Shown: piece by piece, positions 7,318 through 15,571 of the stretch
How the letters are laid out: each line of letters begins with the position of its first letter
How positions within the stretch are numbered: position 1 is the first letter of the stretch
NCBI RefSeq assembly: GCF_007827045.1
Contig: NZ_RPFW01000002.1
Location: forward strand, 868,001-932,000
Source of the DNA: Trebonia kvetii
GTDB lineage: Bacteria > Actinomycetota > Actinomycetes > Streptosporangiales > Streptosporangiaceae
DNA length: 64,000 nt
Reading direction: 5' to 3'
Program-made: the position numbers and the translations under genes
The notes under the pieces: model-generated
What the model was told of the DNA's origin: nothing
Seen by the model: only the letters and a program-made list of their open reading frames with translations
Databases searched by the model: none

Positions 7318-8653
7318 GCGCGGCCGACGTCATGGAGGCGGTCAGCCGGGCCCATCGGGAGGAGTGGGCGCGCGTTGTCGCCTCCCTGACCAGGCGTTTC
7401 GGTGACCTCGACATCGCCGAGGAGGCAGCCGCCGAGGCGTTCGCGACCGCCGTCGAGCGGTGGCCGGCCGATGGCGTGCCGCCCAATCCCGGCGCCTGGC
7501 TGACCACGACCGCTAACCGCAAGGCCATCGACAAGATCCGGCGCGAGAGCAGGCGCGATGACAAGCACAGAGAGGCGCAGCTGTTGCACGACGACCACCT
7601 GCCCGAGCCTCTCGGCGCCATCGACGACGAGCGGCTCCGGCTGATCTTCACCTGCTGTCACCCGGCGCTGGCGAAGGAGACCCGGCGCTGGCGCTGCGCA
7701 TGGTCGGCGGCCTGACCGTACCCGAGATCGCTCGGGCCTTCCTGGTGCCGGAGACCGCCATGGGGCAGCGCATCACCCGCGCGAAGGCCAAGATCAAGGC
7801 GGCCCGCATCCCGTTCCGTGTGCCGTCGGCTGAGGATCTCCCGGCACGGGTCTCCGGCGTGCTCGCCGTGCTCTTTCTGGTCTTCAACGAGGGCTACCTG
7901 GCGACCGGTCCCGGCACCGATCCCGTCCGTCACGAGCTGACGGCCGAGGCGATCCGGCTCGCCCGCCTGATCCGCGGCCTGCTGCCGGACGATGGCGAGG
8001 CGGCCGGGCTGCTGGCGCTGATGCTCCTCACCGAGGCCCGCCGCACCGCCCGCGTCTCGGCGGACGGCGAACTGGTCCCCCTCGGCGAGCAGGACCGCGG
8101 CGCCTGGGACGCGGCGCTGATCGCCGAGGGGCACCGGCTGGTGGGCGAGCGCCTGGCCGCCGGCGCGGCGCCGGGCCGCTACCAAATCCTCGCGGCGATC
8201 GCCGCCGTGCACACCGCTGCCCGCGACGTGCGCGACACCGACTGGCCGCAGGTCGTCGCCCGCTACGACCAGCTCGTCCGGCTTGATCCCTCGCCGATCA
8301 TCGCGCTCAACCGGGCCATCGCGGTCGCCGAGCTTGACGGCCCGGAGGTGGCACTGGCGGCCGTCGACCGGCTCGCGGACAGGCTGGCCGGCTATCACGC
8401 CTACCAGGTGACCCGCGCCGACCTGCTGCGCCGTCTTGGCCGCAGCCAGCAGTCGCGCGCGGCGTACGACAAGGCCATCGAACTGGCGGGCAACACCGCC
8501 GAGACCGCCTACCTGAGACGCCGTCGCGACCAGCTGGGAAAGGCGTTACCTGACCGGCTGAACCGTTCGGTCCCGTCAGCGTTCGCGCCGTTCCCTGCGG
8601 CGCCGATGGCGGCGAATCACGCCGAGGCCGAACCAGGCCAACGCGCCGAATAG
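7314..8653 (+). pseudogene. SigJ-like ECF sigma factor with SnoaL/TPR-like tail, frameshifted
   Basis: The N-terminal frame gives sigma region 2 (AEEAAAEAFATAVERWP, PPNPGAWLTTTANRKAIDKIRR) as far as CCHPALAKE. The frame then shifts by one base at about 7684, and 7700-8653 continues with ALRMVGGLTVPEIARAFLV (region 4) and the long C-terminal extension of this class (LLPDDGEAAGLLALMLLTEARR, DPSPIIALNRAIAVAELDG). A 13-bp direct repeat, CCCGGCGCTGGCG, sits at 7661 and 7681 right at the break. One missing base would restore a 445-residue protein, so either a real mutation or a sequence error. The final 38 codons run past the usual end and overlap the opposite lapA-like gene. Confidence 0.8.
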
Positions 8654-8842
8654 CGCGATCACGATCGTGTAGACCCACAGCGGCCAGATGAAGTGCCAGG
8701 CCAGGAAGCGTATCTTGATGCGCATCCGGTTCTCGATGATGAAGATGACCAGCACCGCCAGGCCGATGAGCGAGGTGATCATCCCGCCGCTGAGTCGTCG
8801 GGTCTCTTGTCGCGCCTGCTGCGCCTCACCTTGTTGAGCCAT
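8576..8842 (-). CDS. LapA-domain (DUF1049) membrane protein
   Basis: An 88-residue protein with two membrane helices (about residues 20-40, GMITSLIGLAVLVIFIIE; and 50-75, WPLWVYTIVIALFGALAWFG) and basic ends. The central ENRMRIKIRFL matches lipopolysaccharide-assembly-protein-A-type domains, which in Gram-positives are of unknown role. The ATG at 8842 has a good AGGAGG 5 bases upstream. It overlaps the 3' end of the convergent sigma factor gene by 78 bases. Confidence 0.8.
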   Translation of the reverse strand: MAQQGEAQQARQETRRLSGGMITSLIGLAVLVIFIIENRMRIKIRFLAWHFIWPLWVYTIVIALFGALAWFGLGVIRRHRRRRERRER

Positions 8843-8974
8843 CACACTCCTCCTCACCAGGCACGATATTGACGGGGCACTGCCACAGGATCAGGCCGGG
8901 ATGCCAGCAGCGCATCACCCGCCGGGGGTGGTGGCCGGCTGCGCGGGGGCGTGCGCCAGGGTAGCGTTCGGTCA

Positions 8975-9481
8975 GTGACCGTAACGGACATGCCCGAGCT
9001 GGCCACCCTGGCCGCGAGCGCGGATCGCTTTCTCGGCGCCGTGCGGGCGCTGGCCGACGACGACGTGCGCGGGGCCTGCGCGCTGCCGGGGTGGACCCGC
9101 GCGCACCTGCTCACCCATGTGGCGCAGGCAGCCGACTCCCGCACCGGAATGCTGCGCGCCGCTCAGGCAGGCCTCATCGGCGAGCAGTACCCCTCCGAGC
9201 AGGCCCGCGCCGATGCCATTGAGGCAGGAGCAGGGCGTCCGGCGACGATCATCCGCGCTGACGTGGACCGCGCCGTATCGGAATGCCTCACCGCGATGCG
9301 CCAGCACCCCGCCGGCCTGTGGGACGCGCCCGCGATCTGGCTGCGGGGCGGCCGTCATCCGGTGCGCGGCACAGTGGCAAGCCTGCGCAGCGAGCTGGAA
9401 TACCACCACGTGGATCTGGCCGCCGGCTATGCGCCTGACAACTGGCCCGCTGAGTTCGTCGCCACGGAGACGGCAAGGTAG
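8975..9481 (+). CDS. Maleylpyruvate isomerase-like mycothiol-dependent protein
   Basis: A 168-residue protein with the MDMPI_N/DinB fold: CALPGWTRAHLLTHVAQAADS near residue 40, then LRSELEYHHVDLAAGY near residue 148. The histidines in these motifs bind zinc in mycothiol-dependent enzymes. Full family members usually have an extra C-terminal domain and about 200-250 residues; this one stops at TAG soon after PAEFVATETAR. The same frame continues after three codons into the next gene, so loss of a longer tail is possible. The reaction is unknown. Confidence 0.75.
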   Translation: MTVTDMPELATLAASADRFLGAVRALADDDVRGACALPGWTRAHLLTHVAQAADSRTGMLRAAQAGLIGEQYPSEQARADAIEAGAGRPATIIRADVDRAVSECLTAMRQHPAGLWDAPAIWLRGGRHPVRGTVASLRSELEYHHVDLAAGYAPDNWPAEFVATETAR

Positions 9482-9490
9482 CTTGCCTGG

Positions 9491-10048
9491 ATGAGCGGCA
9501 ACCGTGAGCTGGCCGAGCGCTTCATCGCGAGCCTGGAGGCCAGGGACTGGGATGTCTGGGCCGGGCTGCTGCATCCAGCGGTGGTCTACGAGATCCCGCA
9601 GTCAAGGGAGCGCATCCGGGGGCGTGAGCGTTACCTGCGGTTCAATCAGGAGTACCCCGGCGACTGGCATCTGCGGCCGAAGGTCACGATTGCCGATGAG
9701 CGTCACGGGGTGGTGTGGTTCGAGTGGCTTCTCGATGGCCGTGCCGCTGACGCGATGGCGTTTTTCGAGTTTGCTGACGGGCTGATCACGCGGGTGACGG
9801 ACTTCTGGCCTGAGCCGTATGAGCCGCCGCCCGGCCGCGAGCATCTGGTCGAGCGCTGGTTACCGGTTCCGCCCGGCGGCATCCGCGGGATGCGGCGGTT
9901 CAGCCGGCCGTGGCGGCGACGAGCGTCAGCACGAACCCGGCGACGAGGATGGCGACCCGCGCGTAGTGCAGCCGGTCCCAGCGCTGCGACTGCTCGCGAT
10001 AGTCGTCGGGGTGGTCGTCGGCCGTCCAGGTCTTGGAGCGGTTGTTGA
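9491..10048 (+). CDS. SnoaL-like / NTF2-fold protein with a run-on tail
   Basis: Residues 1-120 form a SnoaL-like cone: NRELAERFIASLEARDWDVW, then LHPAVVYEIPQSRERIRGRERYL cut here to LLHPAVVYEIPQSRERI, and FFEFADGLITRVTDFWPEPYEP at the end. NTF2-fold proteins act as polyketide cyclases, isomerases or ligand binders. After about residue 125 the sequence turns into Arg/Pro-rich residues with no family likeness, lying on top of the convergent DUF1772 gene for 149 bases. The original stop has therefore probably been lost. Confidence 0.7.
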   Translation: MSGNRELAERFIASLEARDWDVWAGLLHPAVVYEIPQSRERIRGRERYLRFNQEYPGDWHLRPKVTIADERHGVVWFEWLLDGRAADAMAFFEFADGLITRVTDFWPEPYEPPPGREHLVERWLPVPPGGIRGMRRFSRPWRRRASARTRRRGWRPARSAAGPSAATARDSRRGGRRPSRSWSGC

Positions 10049-10352
10049 TGGGCACGAGCAGGGCGATCGACATGACGACGCTCACGGCGAACAGTGCGGC
10101 GGCGGCGATGGCGGCATTGGTTGCCGTGCCGCCCTTCGCGGCGGCGGCCAGTGCGGCGATGAGGATCAGCGAGGCGATGTACCAGAACGGCATGACGCGA
10201 CCGAGTACCCGCCCGCCGTCGGCGCGTGCCTCGATCGCGGATCCCACCGGCAGCCGCAGCAGCATCGGGTTGACGAAGACCGCCACCGCGAATTCGACGC
10301 CGACCATGATTCCGGCGACGGTCGCGGCGATGACGGCGAGTGTGTTGAACAT
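9900..10352 (-). CDS. DUF1772 (anthrone oxygenase-like) membrane protein
   Basis: A 150-residue protein with four predicted membrane helices: residues 5-27, 55-75, 82-102 and 128-148. It has the family pattern GVEFAVAVFVNPMLLRLP and, between helices 3 and 4, PINNRSKTW, then WDRLHYARV. DUF1772 proteins include fungal anthrone oxygenase relatives but most bacterial ones are unassigned. The promoter region is shared with the divergent tetR gene and contains a strong palindrome, so it is the likely target of that repressor. Confidence 0.8.
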   Translation of the reverse strand: MFNTLAVIAATVAGIMVGVEFAVAVFVNPMLLRLPVGSAIEARADGGRVLGRVMPFWYIASLILIAALAAAAKGGTATNAAIAAAALFAVSVVMSIALLVPINNRSKTWTADDHPDDYREQSQRWDRLHYARVAILVAGFVLTLVAATAG

Positions 10353-10370
10353 GACGAGCGAGCCCTTTCT

Positions 10371-10405
10371 GGTTAGCAGTGCTAGATTATCTAGCAGTGC
10401 TAACC
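10371..10405. promoter_or_regulatory. TetR operator, double palindrome
   Basis: The 35-bp stretch is close to a perfect palindrome and holds TAGCAGTGCTA twice (10374-10384 and 10392-10402). It lies between the divergent DUF1772 and tetR genes, 19 bases before the DUF1772 start and 38 before the tetR start. This is the usual place for a TetR protein that represses both itself and its neighbour. Confidence 0.75.
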
Positions 10406-10442
10406 TAGACGGGAACCGGCAGGAACGCAAGGGGGAGGAACC

Positions 10443-11000
10443 ATGGCAGAACCGGGTATCCGCGCACGGCGCGTGGCCGAGCGCAGGCAGCAGATCCTCG
10501 ACGCCGCCCGGGCCGTGGCCGACGCCGACGGCTGGGGCGCCGTCACGTCGCGGCGCCTGGCCGACGCGATCGGCTACACGCAGCCCGTGCTCTATCAGCA
10601 CTTCCCCGGCGGGAAGACCGAGATCATGCGCACGGTGGCGCTCGCCGGATTCGCCGAGCTGGCACAGGCGACGCGGGCGGCCATGGGATACAAGACGGGT
10701 GCGCGGGCCGCCGTCGCGGTGGCCGGCGCGTACCTTGACTTCGCGGCGGCGCATCCGTCGCTCTATGACGCGATGTTCCAGCTGCCGATCGATGCGCGCT
10801 TCGCCCAAGACGACGCGGAGGCCGAGCTGCGCTCCGGCTTCAACGCCCTTGCCGCGGCGCTCGACGACAGTGACGGGACCGCGACCGAGGTGTTCTGGAG
10901 CGCGCTGCACGGCATGAGCCTGCTCGAGCGCGCCGGCCGGATGCGGCTGGAGCACCGCCCTAACCGGGTCGCCGAACTCGCGGCCCGCTTCGGCGACTAA
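10443..11000 (+). CDS. TetR/AcrR regulator with WHG-type C-terminal domain
   Basis: A 185-residue repressor. The helix-turn-helix is at residues 25-60 (ARAVADADGWGAVTSRRLAD, then GYTQPVLYQHFPGGKTEIM). The C-terminal part has the TetR_C WHG feature ALHGMSLLERAGR. AGGGGGAGG precedes the ATG. Divergent placement and the palindrome at 10371-10405 indicate control of the DUF1772 gene and itself. Its 3' end overlaps the convergent glycosyltransferase gene by 41 bases. Confidence 0.85.
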   Translation: MAEPGIRARRVAERRQQILDAARAVADADGWGAVTSRRLADAIGYTQPVLYQHFPGGKTEIMRTVALAGFAELAQATRAAMGYKTGARAAVAVAGAYLDFAAAHPSLYDAMFQLPIDARFAQDDAEAELRSGFNALAAALDDSDGTATEVFWSALHGMSLLERAGRMRLEHRPNRVAELAARFGD

Positions 11001-12219
11001 CTTCGTGCACCTGCACGCGGTTTTCGCCGCGGGACCGGGCGGCGCTGAGCAGACGCCAGCACGACGCGGCCGCGGCCACGGCCAGCAGCGCGTCACGCGC
11101 GGCCAGGATGCCCGTGACGAGCGCGGATCCCCCCAGCAGGCTCTGCCATCCGGTGGGGAAGACGACGACGGTGAGCAGGGCAGCGGTCAGGATGGCCAGC
11201 GCGGCAGGCCGCTGGGTGGTCTGCCTCGCGGCGAGGCAGACGGCGGCCAGGCCGACGGCCCACAGCATGTACTGCGGGCTGAGTACCGGGCTGGCGACCA
11301 GCACCAGCAGCGTCACGGCCAGCGGCGCGTCGGCCGCGAACACCGGCCGCCACTGGATGCGGCCCCGCGCGGTCAGCAGGCACCAGACCGTCACGGACGC
11401 CGCGATGAGGAGCAGGCTCACTCTCGAGGCATCCCGCGCGAGCCCGGAGTACTCGCCGCTGAGCTGCCACGCGCCGTACTTGTAGACGATCGACCCGTGC
11501 CAGCCGACGAGCCGCCAGATCATGAATGGCACCGCGACGGCCGATTCGATCTCGGTGCCGCGCGCGTCTTGGTGCGCGAGGAAGCTCATCGTCGGGCCGC
11601 GGAGGAAGGCAATGGCGGTGAGCCCCGCCGCGAGGGCGGGGAGAATGCGGCGCCACTGCCCGGGCGCGGTACCCGCCAGCAGCATGACCGGCCATGCCTT
11701 CACCGCCGTCGCGGCGGCGAGCACCCCGCCGCGGATGCCGCCGCGCCCGGCCGCGCAGAGCGCGGTGACCGACAGCATGACCGGGATCATGTCCAGCCGG
11801 TCGATGGCCAGCGGGCCGAGGACCGGGACGCCGCACACCCAGTACCAGGCCCCGGCCCGCGACCCGCTCCGCCGGGATGCCGCGACCAAGACGATCGTGA
11901 CGGCCAGGTCGCAGCCGATGGCCAGCAGCGCGAAATCGTTCAGGTAACTGCCCGGCAGCCGCCCGGGCAGCCACAGGACAAAGCCGGCGCCCGGCGGGTA
12001 CTGCCACATCGGATCGGCCGACGGGAAGGCGTGCCGGGACAGGCAGCACACGTACCAGTGCTGGTATAGCCCCACATCGCCGGCCAGGCGCGGAACCGTG
12101 CCAATGAGGTAGAGCACGGTGCGGCTCACGAGCCACAGCGCCCACAACGCGAGTGACGGCAGGTGCTTCCGCCAGACCCGTCGGTCACGCAGGCCGCTGG
12201 CCACGGCATCCGCTGCCAC
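10960..12219 (-). CDS. GT87-type polyprenol-linked mannosyltransferase-like membrane protein
   Basis: A 419-residue integral membrane protein with 9-11 helices and the GT-C layout: a first helix, then a loop with DVGLYQHW (acidic catalytic-type Asp) and FPSADPMWQYPPGAG, later DRLDMIPVML and AVKAWPVMLLAG. The region SPVLSPQYMLWAVGL is typical of GT87/DUF2029 enzymes, which use polyprenyl-phospho-mannose in actinobacteria. The start is GTG at 12219. The acceptor is unknown. The C terminus is basic and cytosolic. Confidence 0.75.
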   Translation of the reverse strand: MAADAVASGLRDRRVWRKHLPSLALWALWLVSRTVLYLIGTVPRLAGDVGLYQHWYVCCLSRHAFPSADPMWQYPPGAGFVLWLPGRLPGSYLNDFALLAIGCDLAVTIVLVAASRRSGSRAGAWYWVCGVPVLGPLAIDRLDMIPVMLSVTALCAAGRGGIRGGVLAAATAVKAWPVMLLAGTAPGQWRRILPALAAGLTAIAFLRGPTMSFLAHQDARGTEIESAVAVPFMIWRLVGWHGSIVYKYGAWQLSGEYSGLARDASRVSLLLIAASVTVWCLLTARGRIQWRPVFAADAPLAVTLLVLVASPVLSPQYMLWAVGLAAVCLAARQTTQRPAALAILTAALLTVVVFPTGWQSLLGGSALVTGILAARDALLAVAAAASCWRLLSAARSRGENRVQVHEVSRRSGPRVRRPG

Positions 12220-12342
12220 GGAAGTAAAGGCTAGGCACGGTCACCCGCCCCGGTCGTCATGCCCAGGGATGGTTTATGTATCCGCCTTGCGGCTGATGCA
12301 CCCTTTCTGGCCGGTCAGCGGAAAGGTGGGGAGAATGAATTC

Positions 12343-13350
12343 ATGGCAGGTTCTAGCCGTTCAGCCGGGCTACCGGTGATCGATGTCGGGCCGCTGGTCG
12401 ACGGCGCTGCGGCGGCGGCGAGGGCTGCGGTGGCCGAGCAGATCCAGCTGGCCTGCCGTGATCGCGGCTTTTTCTACGTGACGGGCCATGGCGTGCCGGC
12501 CGTACTGCTGGATGAGCTGGCCGACGCGAGCGCTGAGTTCTTCGCGCTGCCCTTGGCGGACAAGCTGGAGATCGCCATGGAGCGCGGCGGCCGGGCCTGG
12601 CGGGGTTTCTTCCCGGTGGGCGCCGAGCTCACCTCCGGGCAGCCGGACCTGAAGGAAGGGCTGTACTTCGGCGCCGAGCTGCCCGGCGATGATCCGCGCG
12701 TCCTGGCCGGGCTGCCGCTGCATGGACCCAACCTGTTTCCTCGGCAGGTCCCCCGGCTGCGCCCCCTAGTGCTTGCCTACCTTGACGCCCTGACACAAGC
12801 GGGCCAGGCCGTTCTCGCCGGAGTGGCCATGAGCCTCGGATTGGATGCCGGGTACTTCACCGCCGGCTATACTGCGGACCCGACCATCTTGTTCCGGATC
12901 TTCCACTACCCGCCGTCACTGCCGCAGGCCGACGGCTGGGGGGTGGGCGAGCACACCGACTACGGGCTGGTGACCCTGCTCGCCCAGGACGACAGCGGCG
13001 GCCTGCAGGTCGCCGCGCCCGAAGGCTGGGTCGACGCCCCGCCCATCCCGGGGACCCTGGTCTGCAACATCGGCGACATGCTCGACCGTCTGACCGAGGG
13101 CTGGTACCGCTCGACGCCGCACCGGGTCCGCAACCTCAGCGGCCACGGCCGGCTCTCCTTCCCGTTCTTCCTGGATCCCGGATTCGCCGACGAGGTACCG
13201 CCGCTCCCCGGCCTCGCCGCCGCCGGAGACGACGGCAGGCGGCGATGGGACGGCCAGGACCTGCGGGCCTTCACCGGCAGCTACGGCGAATACCTCCTGG
13301 GGAAGGTGTCAAAGGTCTTCCCGCAGCTCCGCGGCGACGTGCTGGGATAG
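12343..13350 (+). CDS. Isopenicillin N synthase-like 2-oxoglutarate/Fe(II) dioxygenase
   Basis: A 335-residue enzyme. The N-terminal DIOX_N part reads [12 protein letters not shown] and [15 protein letters not shown]. The iron site is [12 protein letters not shown] (H-x-D) near residue 208 and STPHRVRNL near residue 264, with [10 protein letters not shown] carrying the co-substrate Arg-x-Ser. Relatives oxidise small molecules such as gibberellins, flavonoids, ethylene precursors or antibiotics; the substrate is not evident. The ATG at 12343 follows a GGGGAG site. There is no obvious biosynthetic cluster around it. Confidence 0.9.
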   Translation: MAGSSRSAGLPVIDVGPLVDGAAAAARAAVAEQIQLACRDRGFFYVTGHGVPAVLLDELADASAEFFALPLADKLEIAMERGGRAWRGFFPVGAELTSGQPDLKEGLYFGAELPGDDPRVLAGLPLHGPNLFPRQVPRLRPLVLAYLDALTQAGQAVLAGVAMSLGLDAGYFTAGYTADPTILFRIFHYPPSLPQADGWGVGEHTDYGLVTLLAQDDSGGLQVAAPEGWVDAPPIPGTLVCNIGDMLDRLTEGWYRSTPHRVRNLSGHGRLSFPFFLDPGFADEVPPLPGLAAAGDDGRRRWDGQDLRAFTGSYGEYLLGKVSKVFPQLRGDVLG

Positions 13351-13470
13351 CCGTCAGCTTGCCATGACGTTTACCGACCGGCTGATCTGGGCGGGCGATC
13401 GTTGACGTCCCATCACTGCATCGGCACATTACTCGAGTAACTAACCGACTAACCAGCTAAACCGGAAGGC

Positions 13471-13728
13471 GTGGTGCCGGCGCTCGACGATGGAACGCCG
13501 CTGTTCGTGCAGATCGCCGGGCAGCTGGCCGACGACATCGTCGATGGCCAGCTGGCCGAGGGCTCACGGGTGCCGTCGACGAACGAGCTGGCTGCCTTCT
13601 ACCGCATCAACCCGGCCACCGCGGCGAAGGGGATCAACATGCTGGTGGACGACGGGGTGCTGGAGAAGCGCCGCGGCATCGGGATGTTCGTTGCCGCTGG
13701 CGCGCGCGAACACCTCCGGGGCTGGTGA
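13471..13728 (+). CDS. Short GntR (YtrA/YhcF-type) regulator, C-terminally truncated
   Basis: 85 residues with a complete GntR winged helix: PLFVQIAGQLADDIVDGQL, then VPSTNELAAFYRINPATAAKG and the wing VLEKRRGIGMFV. Normal YtrA-type proteins continue for another 30-40 residues as a dimerisation helix, missing here. The stop TGA lies inside the start of the next gene. Upstream, repeats of ACTAACC/CTAACCAG (13438-13460) resemble YtrA-type operators. It normally controls an ABC exporter operon, whose remains follow directly. Confidence 0.75.
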   Translation: MVPALDDGTPLFVQIAGQLADDIVDGQLAEGSRVPSTNELAAFYRINPATAAKGINMLVDDGVLEKRRGIGMFVAAGAREHLRGW

Positions 13729-14258
13729 CCATCTACATCTTCCTGCTCATCTGCGGTGTGTCGAGCATGACCAGGGAGCTGCCGTTCGGCCTGATGCTTG
13801 GCGTCAGCCGCCGCAGGTACTACCTTGGCACCGCCCTGCTGGTGCTGGCACTTGGCATCGCCTACGGCCTGGCGCTGACCGTGCTGCAGGCGCTCGAGCG
13901 TGCCAGTGGCGGGTGGGGCTCTTCACTGCACTTTTTCCGGGTGCCGTGGATCATGGACGGCCCGTGGTACCAGACCTGGGTCACCTCGTTCGTGCTGCTG
14001 ATGCTCTTCTTCCTGTACGGCATGTGGTACGGGCTGGTCTACCGGCGGTGGAACGTGATTGGCATAGTCTCGTTCGTCGTCGCCCAGATGCTGGTGGTGC
14101 TCGCCGTCGTGGCCGTGGTGACGCTGACGCACGACTGGACCGCGTTCGGGCACTTCTTCACCACGGTGCAGGCACCCGCACTGACCGGCGTGCTGGCGGC
14201 GCTCAGCATCGCGTTGGGGCTCGGCGGGTTCAGCACCATACGCCGGGCCATCATCTAG
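13725..14258 (+). pseudogene. ABC-type permease-like membrane protein, N terminus lost
   Basis: 177 residues beginning at GTG 13725 in mid-helix, VTIYIFLLICGVSSMTREL, then PFGLMLGVSRRRYYLGT and four more hydrophobic segments. Proteins of this kind follow a gntR and an ABC ATPase gene and have about 230 residues with at least one more N-terminal helix. Here both the ATPase gene and the N terminus are missing, so one deletion has joined gntR to mid-permease. It might still be translated by coupling, but without an ATPase it is unlikely to transport. Confidence 0.65.
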
Positions 14259-14474
14259 TCAGGTCTGTTCCGGTGGCTCGGCCGGGCCAGGCGTACCGGA
14301 CGCCTCGGGGGCCGGGGCGATCTTATTCAGCCAGCACAGCGGGCACAGCAGGTGCGGCTGTCCGTGCCGGCCCTGCTCGTGCTCCCACATGAAGTACGCG
14401 CCGCCAGCAACTAGCAGCAAGTTGAGTCCTCCGCCGAAGGGAAGACCCGGGCCTCTCGGTATGCGGGAAGGCAT
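14259..14474 (-). CDS. Small membrane protein with CPLCW motif
   Basis: 71 residues. One hydrophobic segment at about 17-30 (LNLLLVAGGAYFMWEHEQG) is followed by HLLCPLCWLNKIAPAPE, a CxxC pair that could bind metal or be redox active, and a Pro/Ala/Glu-rich tail. It converges with the permease remnant with no gap. No family is recognised, although the HLLCPLCW pattern looks conserved enough to be a real gene. Confidence 0.5.
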   Translation of the reverse strand: MPSRIPRGPGLPFGGGLNLLLVAGGAYFMWEHEQGRHGQPHLLCPLCWLNKIAPAPEASGTPGPAEPPEQT

Positions 14475-14733
14475 CGCTGTTCACCTATCCATCGATACAG
14501 CGGCGCGATCGGGGGATCGCAGGGAGCCGTCCCCTTCAGTGTGGCACCATCGGGCCGGACTGACTGCAAGGCCCGGCGGCGCCGCCCCGTGCAACGGATG
14601 CGGCAGGCAGGCCTGACAGCGCTTGGACCCAGCGATCTCCCACCACGACGCAGGTCGGGGTTAGTCACGCTATGCCGACTCATCGCGCTGGATCCGCCTT
14701 ATTGAAGAATCGCCATGCGCGGCACTTAATACG

Positions 14734-15052
14734 TCAGCTACCGCGGCTGCGGAGGAGGGCGGTGAGGTCATCGCCGGGCTGGACGTCGCGGGGAACGACC
14801 CGCGGGTGAGGACCCGGCCGCCGGCGGTGCCGCCCGCCGTCGCCCGGGCAGCGGACACGTGCAGCCAGGATCCCTCGCACAGGCCGAGCACGGGAACGTC
14901 GTTTTCTTCCAGGAACTCCCCCAGCCGCCGGTCGCGTGCCGTGCGCAGCGGGCCGGCGGCCGGGTAGTGCGGGTTGACCTGAAAGGGAATCACTCCCAGC
15001 GCGGACAGCGAGGCCGGCTGCACAATCGGCAGGACATCGGGCAGCCTCGCGT
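14734..15052 (-). pseudogene. pepE: Dipeptidase E (peptidase S51, PepE) C-terminal remnant
   Basis: The minus strand reads LPDVLPIVQPASLSALGVIP, FQVNPHY and then EFLEENDVPVLGLCEGSWL, which match the second half of PepE, an Asp-dipeptidase. The catalytic-Ser half upstream is missing. At about 14796 the frame shifts: the ending VPRDVQPGDDLTALLRSRG is in another frame. With both a 5' truncation and a frameshift this is a dead gene. PepE normally has about 230 residues; about 105 remain. Confidence 0.75.
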
Positions 15053-15219
15053 TGGGCGGGTAAAGAGCCCGAGTACGGTGTGCCCAGCTGTGGCTGGACC
15101 AAGGGCGGGGCGACGTGACCGTCTCTGACATCAGGTTTTTTCTCCCCCGCCGCTGTCGAATCCGTGAGGCTAAGTTCGATAACACAGTGACTGCGGAGAC
15201 ACCGTCGTGGGAGGACGAC

Positions 15220-15555
15220 ATGAAGTACATTGCCTTGCTTTACGGCGAGCCGGATGCCGGGCCGGCGCCGGGGACGCCGGAGTTCATCCAGATGCTCGGC
15301 GAGTTCCAGTCCGCGACGACGGCAATGGCGGATGCTGGGGTCCTGGTGGACAGCAGCCCGCTGCAGCCGCCGCAGACCGCGACCACCGTCCGGGTCCGCG
15401 ACGGTGAGACGCTGCTGAGCGACGGGCCGTTTGCCGAGATCAAGGAGCAACTCGGCGGCTATTACATCCTGGACTGCGAGGATCTCGATACGGCGCTGCA
15501 GTACGCGGCGATGATCCCGTCGGCTAAGTACGGTCGGTCGAGGTCCGGCCGGTGA
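15220..15555 (+). CDS. YciI-like protein with a shifted C terminus
   Basis: A 111-residue YCII-family protein (MKYIALLYGEPDAGPAPGT start; LLSDGPFAEIKEQLGGYYIL in the middle, residues 65-88). The family ending SAKYGxVEVRPV is found only if the frame is shifted by one base at about 15530, where GGTCGGTCG repeats occur; as written it ends GRSRSGR. GGGAGG precedes the ATG. It sits directly upstream of a second ECF sigma factor gene, repeating the pair at 7-8.6 kb. Confidence 0.75.
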   Translation: MKYIALLYGEPDAGPAPGTPEFIQMLGEFQSATTAMADAGVLVDSSPLQPPQTATTVRVRDGETLLSDGPFAEIKEQLGGYYILDCEDLDTALQYAAMIPSAKYGRSRSGR

Positions 15556-15571
15556 TGGTGATGGGGCCGCA

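Noticed and set aside
7661..7700. Programmed frameshifting in the first sigma gene
   Set aside because: No slippery heptamer or downstream structure is evident; the 13-bp direct repeat there fits an indel or read error better.
12343..13350. The 2OG oxygenase as part of a beta-lactam pathway
   Set aside because: It has the family fold, but no peptide synthetase, acyltransferase or other pathway gene is nearby.
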